Part shown: positions 59,171 through 64,000 of the stretch, piece by piece
Numbering within the stretch: the first letter of the stretch is position 1
Layout: every line of letters begins with the position of its first letter
Assembly: GCF_024213555.1 (NCBI RefSeq)
Contig: NZ_JANAVO010000004.1
Location: forward strand, 62,001-126,000
DNA: 64,000 nt
Reading direction: 5' to 3'
Source: Allokutzneria sp. A3M-2-11 16
GTDB lineage: Bacteria > Actinomycetota > Actinomycetes > Mycobacteriales > Pseudonocardiaceae
Program-made: the position numbers and the translations under genes
Notes under the pieces: model-generated
Told to the model about the DNA's origin: nothing
The model's database searches: none
What the model saw: only the letters and a program-made list of their open reading frames with translations

Positions 59171-60439
59171 GTGAGAAGGGCGATCGGCTATCTGCCACGG
59201 CGTGTGACGGAACTCGTGCTGGACGCGCTGTCCGACACGCGCGTCGTGGTGGTCAACGGGGCTCGCCAGGTCGGTAAGAGCACCCTCGCCGAACACGTCC
59301 TCCGCGACTGGCCGAACGGGATCGCGCGCTTTCTCGACGACGCGGGCACCCGGTCCGCCGCACAGGAGGATCCGGCCCGGTTCGTCGTGCACGACGGCCT
59401 CATGCTCATCGACGAGGTGCAACGCGTCCCGGATCTGTGGCTGGCGATCAAGCATCTCGTCGACCGCGAGCCCCGGCCAGGGCGCTTCTTGCTGACCGGG
59501 TCGGCGCGCTTGCTCGGCCTCGCGCAGCTGCCCGACTCATTGCCGGGACGGTCCGAGACGATCGAGCTGTGGCCGCTGTCCCAAGGGGAGATCGAGGGGG
59601 CGCCCGACGGGTTCGTCGACGCGGCGTTCGCCGTCGGTGCGGCGCTGCGGGCGCAGCCGCAGGAACTGCGCCGCAAGGACTACCTCACCCGAGCGGCCCG
59701 AGGCGGCTACCCCGAGGCCGTTCGCCGGGAGTCCGCCCGCCGTCGCGAACGGTTCTTCGAGGGCTACTTGGCCGACCTGATCGCACGAGACGTCAAGCAG
59801 GTCGCGGACATCCGGCGCTCCGGCGACATGCGCAGGCTGTTGTCCCTGTTGGCCGCCCAGACCAGTGGTCTGCTGAACGTGAACCGTCTCGCCGGGAACC
59901 TGAACATCACGGCGCCGACAGCCCGGGACTACGTGGAGATCCTGGAGACGATCTACCTGGTGCGGCTGATCCCCGCGTGGGCGGCGAACGTGACGACGCG
60001 TGCCGTCGCGACCCCGAAGCTGATCTTCTTGGACACGGGCCTCGCCAGCTACCTGAGCACCGGAGCGGCCAGCGACTGCGCTGCGGGCAACCTGATCGAG
60101 AACTTCGTCCTGGGCGAGATCGCCCGGCAGCTCACCTGGTCGCGCCGGGTCGCGCGGCTCTACCACTACCGCGACCGCGACCAGTACGAGGTGGACGGGG
60201 TCCTGGAGGACAACGCGGGCCGGATCATCGGTATCGAGGTGAAAGCGGCTGAAACGGTTCGCACGGAGGACTTTCGCGGCCTGAAGCTGCTCCAGCGCCG
60301 CCTGGGCTCACGGTTCCACGCGGGGTTCGTGCTCTACTGCGGAACGGAGTCACTGAGCTTCGGCGACGGATTGACCTGCCTGCCGATCTCTGCTCTGTGG
60401 ACGACACACCCGCAGTGGCCTCTGACAGGACCGGCGTAA
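59171..60439 (+). CDS. AAA_14 / DUF4143 ATP-binding protein
   Basis: A 422-residue ATPase. Walker A is VVVNGARQVGKSTLAE near 27-42, Walker B GLMLIDEVQRVP, and the sensor strand FLLTGSARLLGL. The C-terminal DUF4143 domain (SYLSTGAASDCAAGNLIENFVLGEIARQL, YHYRDRDQYEVDGVLED, IIGIEVKAAETV) has a PD-(D/E)xK nuclease-like Asp-Val-Asp and Glu-Val-Lys pattern. The family is widespread and of unclear function. GTG 59171. It stands behind the direct repeats, 39 bases before the DUF3800-like gene. Confidence 0.82.
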   Translation: MRRAIGYLPRRVTELVLDALSDTRVVVVNGARQVGKSTLAEHVLRDWPNGIARFLDDAGTRSAAQEDPARFVVHDGLMLIDEVQRVPDLWLAIKHLVDREPRPGRFLLTGSARLLGLAQLPDSLPGRSETIELWPLSQGEIEGAPDGFVDAAFAVGAALRAQPQELRRKDYLTRAARGGYPEAVRRESARRRERFFEGYLADLIARDVKQVADIRRSGDMRRLLSLLAAQTSGLLNVNRLAGNLNITAPTARDYVEILETIYLVRLIPAWAANVTTRAVATPKLIFLDTGLASYLSTGAASDCAAGNLIENFVLGEIARQLTWSRRVARLYHYRDRDQYEVDGVLEDNAGRIIGIEVKAAETVRTEDFRGLKLLQRRLGSRFHAGFVLYCGTESLSFGDGLTCLPISALWTTHPQWPLTGPA

Positions 60440-60478
60440 TGCGGTGCTCGCCAGTGACAACGCAACGCATACTGCGGC

Positions 60479-61387
60479 ATGAGCCGTGAATGGCCCGTGC
60501 GCATGACCACCCCGACCGATGACGCGGACGGACCGCCGTGGGTGGCGGCCGACGAGTCGGGCTGGACGGGCGGGGCGGTGCTCCACCAGCGCGTCATGAC
60601 GCACGCGACCGTGCGCGTCGACGACGTCCTCGCCGGGGCGCTGCTGCGGGAGCTTCGCGACACCACGGGCCTGCGCCAGAGCCGCGAGGTGAAGTTCTGG
60701 CAGTTCGAACGGGACAGGCCCCTTGCAGCTCTAGTGGAACTCCTCGGCGAGGGCGGCGCGCTGCACGGCCGCGCCTCGATCCTGGTCGTGGACAAGCTCT
60801 TCCTCGCGGTGTCGAAGATCGTCGGCCTGCTCCTCGACGAGGACGAGGGCGCGAACACAGCGGTCGATCCCCTGGTCGAAGACGGGCCGGACCTCCTCGG
60901 TCCACAGTGGACACAACTGGTCACCGCGCTCACCGGGCTCGCGAGGGGAACGCGGCGGAACGGACGGACGGTGGAGCTCACGCCGTTGTTCGCCCTGCTG
61001 GAATCCGCACGCGAGAAGTGCGAAGGCCACCCCGCCGCGGAGGTCCTGGCGCGGCTGGTCGAAAGCCGTCCGCGCGCGGAGGAACTGCTCGCCGCGGAGC
61101 CGCCGACCCTGGACCCGCTCCCCCGCATGCTGGCGACGCACATCGAGCGCAGGCGGGCCGAACTCGGCGAGTTCCGCCTGCTGCACGACCAGCACAAGAT
61201 GCTCAACGAGCTCGCGCACGGCGTGCACACCTTCGCGGTGGGCTCCTCCGACGAGCACCCGTCGATCCAGCTCGCGGACCTCATCAGCGGCGCGGGCCGG
61301 GTGGTTTTCGAGGCACAGCGGGGGAATCCGAGCAAGCAGGGCACTGCGCTGCGCGAGGTCGTCGAGCCGTTCCTGTTCGGCACATAA
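60479..61387 (+). CDS. DUF3800-like protein
   Basis: A 302-residue protein whose pattern fits DUF3800, an RNase H-like group: an early acidic strand PPWVAADESGWTGGAV, a strand ILVVDKLFLAVSK, and near the end LLHDQHKMLNE and PSIQLADLISGAGRVVFE. Catalytic acidic residues appear conserved. DUF3800 genes are often seen in defence or mobile regions, but their activity is not established. ATG 60479, with an in-frame ATG at 60503 possible. It ends before a terminator. Confidence 0.6.
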   Translation: MSREWPVRMTTPTDDADGPPWVAADESGWTGGAVLHQRVMTHATVRVDDVLAGALLRELRDTTGLRQSREVKFWQFERDRPLAALVELLGEGGALHGRASILVVDKLFLAVSKIVGLLLDEDEGANTAVDPLVEDGPDLLGPQWTQLVTALTGLARGTRRNGRTVELTPLFALLESAREKCEGHPAAEVLARLVESRPRAEELLAAEPPTLDPLPRMLATHIERRRAELGEFRLLHDQHKMLNELAHGVHTFAVGSSDEHPSIQLADLISGAGRVVFEAQRGNPSKQGTALREVVEPFLFGT

Positions 61388-61389
61388 GA

Positions 61390-61422
61390 AACGGGCACTG
61401 TCCGAAGTGGACAGTGCCCGTT
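61390..61422. terminator. Bidirectional terminator
   Basis: AACGGGCACTGTCC and its exact complement around a 5-base loop between the convergent DUF3800-like gene and livF. The loop region contains the GTCC..GGAC word that recurs in this window. Confidence 0.8.
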
Positions 61423-61435
61423 CACGGGGACGGCC

Positions 61436-62149
61436 TCAGGCGACGCCGAGGTAGGCCTCCTTGATCGACGGGTCGGCGAGCAGCTCCGCGCCGGTTCCCG
61501 TCTTCACCACGCGGCCGGTCTCCAGCACGTATCCCCGGTGCGCCCGGCTGAGCGCCTGCTGGGCGTTCTGCTCCACCAGCAGCACCGTGGTGCCCTGCTC
61601 GTTGATCTCCTTGACGATCCGGAAGATCTGCTGGATGAACTGCGGCGCCAGGCCCATCGACGGCTCGTCGAGCAGCAGCAGCCGCGGCCGGGCCATCAGC
61701 GCCCGCCCGATCGCCACCATCTGCTGCTCACCGCCGGACATGGTGCCGCCCACCTGCGACTTCCGCTCGGCGAGCCGGGGGAACAGGTCGAAGACCCGCT
61801 CGAAGTCCTCGGCGATGGCCGCGCGGTCCTTGCGGGTGTAGCAGCCCATCTCCAGGTTCTCCAGCACCGTCATGCCGGGGAACACGCCCCGGCCCTCGGG
61901 CGACTGCGAGATCCCGCGCACCACGCGCAGGTCGGCGCGCAGCTTGCTGATGTCCTGGCCGTCGAAGACCACCGACCCGCCGGAGAGCGGGCGGATGCCC
62001 GAGACCGCCCGCATCGTGGTGGTCTTGCCGGCACCGTTGGCGCCGATCAGCGAGACGATCTCGCCTTCCTCCACGTGCAGCGTGATGTCGGACAGCGCCT
62101 GGATGCGCCCGTAGTGCACGCACATCTTGTTCAGCTCAAGCAGCGCCAT
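61436..62149 (-). CDS. livF: Branched-chain amino acid ABC transporter ATPase LivF
   Basis: A 237-residue ATPase: Walker A IGANGAGKTTTMRAVSG, signature MSGGEQQMVAIGRALM, Walker B LLLLDEPSMGLAP, the LivF form. It powers uptake of branched-chain amino acids or related compounds with LivG and LivM. Its start overlaps the livG 3' end by 14 bases. It is the last gene of the operon. Confidence 0.92.
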   Translation of the reverse strand: MALLELNKMCVHYGRIQALSDITLHVEEGEIVSLIGANGAGKTTTMRAVSGIRPLSGGSVVFDGQDISKLRADLRVVRGISQSPEGRGVFPGMTVLENLEMGCYTRKDRAAIAEDFERVFDLFPRLAERKSQVGGTMSGGEQQMVAIGRALMARPRLLLLDEPSMGLAPQFIQQIFRIVKEINEQGTTVLLVEQNAQQALSRAHRGYVLETGRVVKTGTGAELLADPSIKEAYLGVA

Positions 62150-63068
62150 CGTCGGGCACCCCCAGGTAGGCCGCGATCACCGCGGGGTTGTCCCTGATCT
62201 CCGCGGGCAGCCCCTCGGCGATCTTCTTCCCGAACTCCAGCACCACGATCCGGTCGGTCACGCCCATGACGAGCTTCATGTCGTGCTCGATCAGCAGGAC
62301 GGTGTAGCCGTCGTCGCGGATCTTGCGGATGAGCCCCATCAGCTCTTCCTTCTCCGCGGGGTTGAAGCCGGCCGCCGGTTCGTCGAGGCAGAGCAGCTTC
62401 GGCTCGGTGGCCAGCGCGCGGGCGATCTCCAGCCGCCGCTGGTAGCCGTAGGGCAGGTTGCGGGCCTTGTCCGCCGCCCGGTCGGCGATGCCGACGAACT
62501 CCAGCAGCGCCATGGCCTTGTCGACCGCGGCCTGCTCCTCCCGGTGGTGCCGGGGAAGCCGCAGGAGCGCGCCGAGCACGCTGGTCTTGTGCCGAGCGTC
62601 GGTGCCGACGACCACGTTCTCCAGCGCGGTCATCTCGCCGAAGAGCCGGATGTTCTGGAAGGTCCGCGCGATGCCGAGCCGGGTGATCGCGTTGCGCTTG
62701 GACCGCCCGAGGGGCTTGCCCTCCAGCAGCACCCGCCCCCTGGTGGGCCGGTAGACGCCGGTCATCACGTTGAAGCAGGTGGTCTTGCCCGCCCCGTTCG
62801 GCCCGATCAGCCCGAGGATCTCCCCGCGCCGGATCTGGAAGCTCACCGAGTCCATGGCGGTCAGGCCGCCGAAGGCCATGGTGACCTCGTCCAGCTCCAG
62901 CAGCGTGTCGCCCACCTCGACGGCGATCTCCCGGTCGGGTGCGACGACCTCGGCCACCTCGGCCTCGTGCGCCGCCCGCTCCTCCGGGCTCATCCGCTCC
63001 AGCTCGGCGACGAGCCCGCCCTCGGCGGGCACCTCGGGCTCGGGTGCGTTCTCAGCCGCGTGCGTCAT
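62136..63068 (-). CDS. livG: Branched-chain amino acid ABC transporter ATPase LivG
   Basis: A 310-residue ATPase: Walker [19 protein letters not shown], signature-region [16 protein letters not shown], Walker [14 protein letters not shown], and the LivG-type ending [16 protein letters not shown]. An N-terminal extension of about 65 acidic residues ([21 protein letters not shown]) precedes the ATPase and is longer than usual. ATG 63068 overlaps the livM stop by 4 bases. Confidence 0.9.
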   Translation of the reverse strand: MTHAAENAPEPEVPAEGGLVAELERMSPEERAAHEAEVAEVVAPDREIAVEVGDTLLELDEVTMAFGGLTAMDSVSFQIRRGEILGLIGPNGAGKTTCFNVMTGVYRPTRGRVLLEGKPLGRSKRNAITRLGIARTFQNIRLFGEMTALENVVVGTDARHKTSVLGALLRLPRHHREEQAAVDKAMALLEFVGIADRAADKARNLPYGYQRRLEIARALATEPKLLCLDEPAAGFNPAEKEELMGLIRKIRDDGYTVLLIEHDMKLVMGVTDRIVVLEFGKKIAEGLPAEIRDNPAVIAAYLGVPDDGAA

Positions 63069-64000
63069 CCCTGGACCCCCTTCGCCGAGTCGATCATCGC
63101 GCTCTCCTTGGCGATCTGCTCGGGTCTGCCCAGCAGTTTCCGGTACGCCTGCCGCCCCTTGGCCAGCAGCCGCTGCCGCGAGCCGAGCAGGCCCTGCGGG
63201 CGGAAGATCATCAGCACGATCAGCGCCAGGCCGAAGATCAGGTACTTGTACTCGGCGATGGCCTGGAACCGGTCGGGCACGTAGGAGATCACGAACGCGC
63301 CCAGGATCACCCCGACCTTGTTGCCGGAGCCGCCGAGCACCACCGCCGCGAGGAACAGCACGGAGGTGACTACGTCGAACTTCTGGTTGTTGACGAAGCC
63401 GATCTGACCCGCGTAGATCGCGCCGGAGAGGCCGCCGATCGCCGCGCCCATGGTGAAGGCCCAGATCTTGAACTTGAACGTGGGCACGCCCATGATCTCG
63501 GCCGCGTCCTCGTCCTCCCGGATCGCCACCCACGCGCGGCCGACCCGGCTGCGCTCCAGGTTGCCCACGAAGATCAGGATGATGATGATCACCGTGACGA
63601 CCAGCCAGTACCACGGCGTGCCGTCGGAGGAGTTGAAGATCGCCGTGCCGTCGGCGTTGAGCCCCTCCGGCCGCCCGACGTCCTGGAACCCGCGCTGACC
63701 GCGCAGCGGGGTCACGTTGTCGGCCAGCAGCCGGACGATCTCGCCGAAGCCCAGCGTCACGATCGCCAGGTAGTCACCGCGCAGGCGCAGCGTCGGCGCG
63801 CCGAGCAGGACTCCGGTGGCCATCGTGACCACCACCGCGACCGGGATGATCGCGATCCACGGGTAGTCCCACCGCAGCGCGGAGTCCGGGCTGGTCAGGA
63901 TCGCCGCGACGTAGGCGCCGACGGCGAAGAAGCCGACGTAGCCCAGGTCCAGCAGGCCCGCCTGGCCGACCACCACGTTCAGCCCGATCGCGATCAGCGC
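63065..64000 (-). CDS. livM: Branched-chain amino acid ABC transporter permease LivM (5' end outside window)
   Basis: The C-terminal 311 codons of a LivM permease. Marks include [42 protein letters not shown] and the cytoplasmic coupling helix [22 protein letters not shown], with several helices and the ending [13 protein letters not shown]. The frame is still open at base 64000, so the N-terminus lies beyond. It is the permease of the livFG operon; livH and the binding protein are expected upstream. Confidence 0.9.
   Translation of the reverse strand, partial: ALIAIGLNVVVGQAGLLDLGYVGFFAVGAYVAAILTSPDSALRWDYPWIAIIPVAVVVTMATGVLLGAPTLRLRGDYLAIVTLGFGEIVRLLADNVTPLRGQRGFQDVGRPEGLNADGTAIFNSSDGTPWYWLVVTVIIIILIFVGNLERSRVGRAWVAIREDEDAAEIMGVPTFKFKIWAFTMGAAIGGLSGAIYAGQIGFVNNQKFDVVTSVLFLAAVVLGGSGNKVGVILGAFVISYVPDRFQAIAEYKYLIFGLALIVLMIFRPQGLLGSRQRLLAKGRQAYRKLLGRPEQIAKESAMIDSAKGVQG

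Overview
The window is about 64 kb of very GC-rich actinobacterial chromosome. GTG starts are common, stop/start overlaps of 4 bases are frequent, and SARP, DUF5753 and STAND regulators are present. Several starts lie 6 to 8 bases after a TANNNT box, as in leaderless actinobacterial genes. Housekeeping markers (uvrB, coaE, rpsA, polA, liv transporter) show this is core chromosome with small accessory patches. The repeat content and gene style suggest Pseudonocardiaceae or a close relative, but that placement is inference.

Layout. 1-9.7 kb: the end of an alpha/beta hydrolase gene, a GT1 glycosyltransferase, and two large paralogous methyltransferase-domain proteins. The two paralogs flank a GT-B-like gene that is split by a 7-bp tandem repeat and a STAND/TPR ATPase. 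9.7-14.3 kb: a TetR/DUF1349 pair, a small membrane-protein cluster (DUF1469 holin-like, DUF3618) and a DUF885 peptidase-like gene. 14.5-22 kb: a GT87 mannosyltransferase-like protein, a RES/Xre toxin-antitoxin pair, GNAT and S9 peptidase genes, and an IclR regulator divergent from a zinc alcohol dehydrogenase. 22-30 kb: terC behind a candidate yybP-ykoY-type (Mn) riboswitch, two small monooxygenase-like proteins, a hydrolase-ABC ATPase fusion with its permease, and a DUF5753 regulator. 30-43 kb: uvrB, a protein with a cysteine-rich tail, two DUF402 proteins, coaE-GrpB, a Baeyer-Villiger-type monooxygenase with an SDR and a TetR, rpsA, and methyltransferase and acetyltransferase genes. 43-50 kb: a YhgE/Pip efflux-like operon with its TetR, an HSL-type esterase, an SDR, and two ArsR/SRPBCC systems. 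50-55 kb: a secreted NlpC/P60-like protein, a SARP regulator and a subtilisin-inhibitor-like protein. 55-64 kb: polA, a VapBC-type pair, a PaaI thioesterase, a DUF4143 ATPase with a DUF3800-like gene, and livF-livG-livM running off the end.

The spaces between genes carry three palindromic repeat families. Family A is about 105-118 bp with CTTCAAG...CTTGAAG ends. Family B is short GAACGAGTCGTTC-type units, sometimes nested inside A. Family C is about 60 bp with CGTTTCGTACTC ends. A further 13-bp palindrome, GTCCACWGTGGAC, recurs both in genes and between them. Local regulation can be read in several places as operators next to their regulators: IclR, TetR x2, ArsR x2, VapB-like and Xre-like. 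The most unusual observations are the heptanucleotide repeat that puts a gene out of frame, the nested repeat families, the riboswitch with a visible Shine-Dalgarno switch, and the membrane-spanning hydrolase/ABC fusion.
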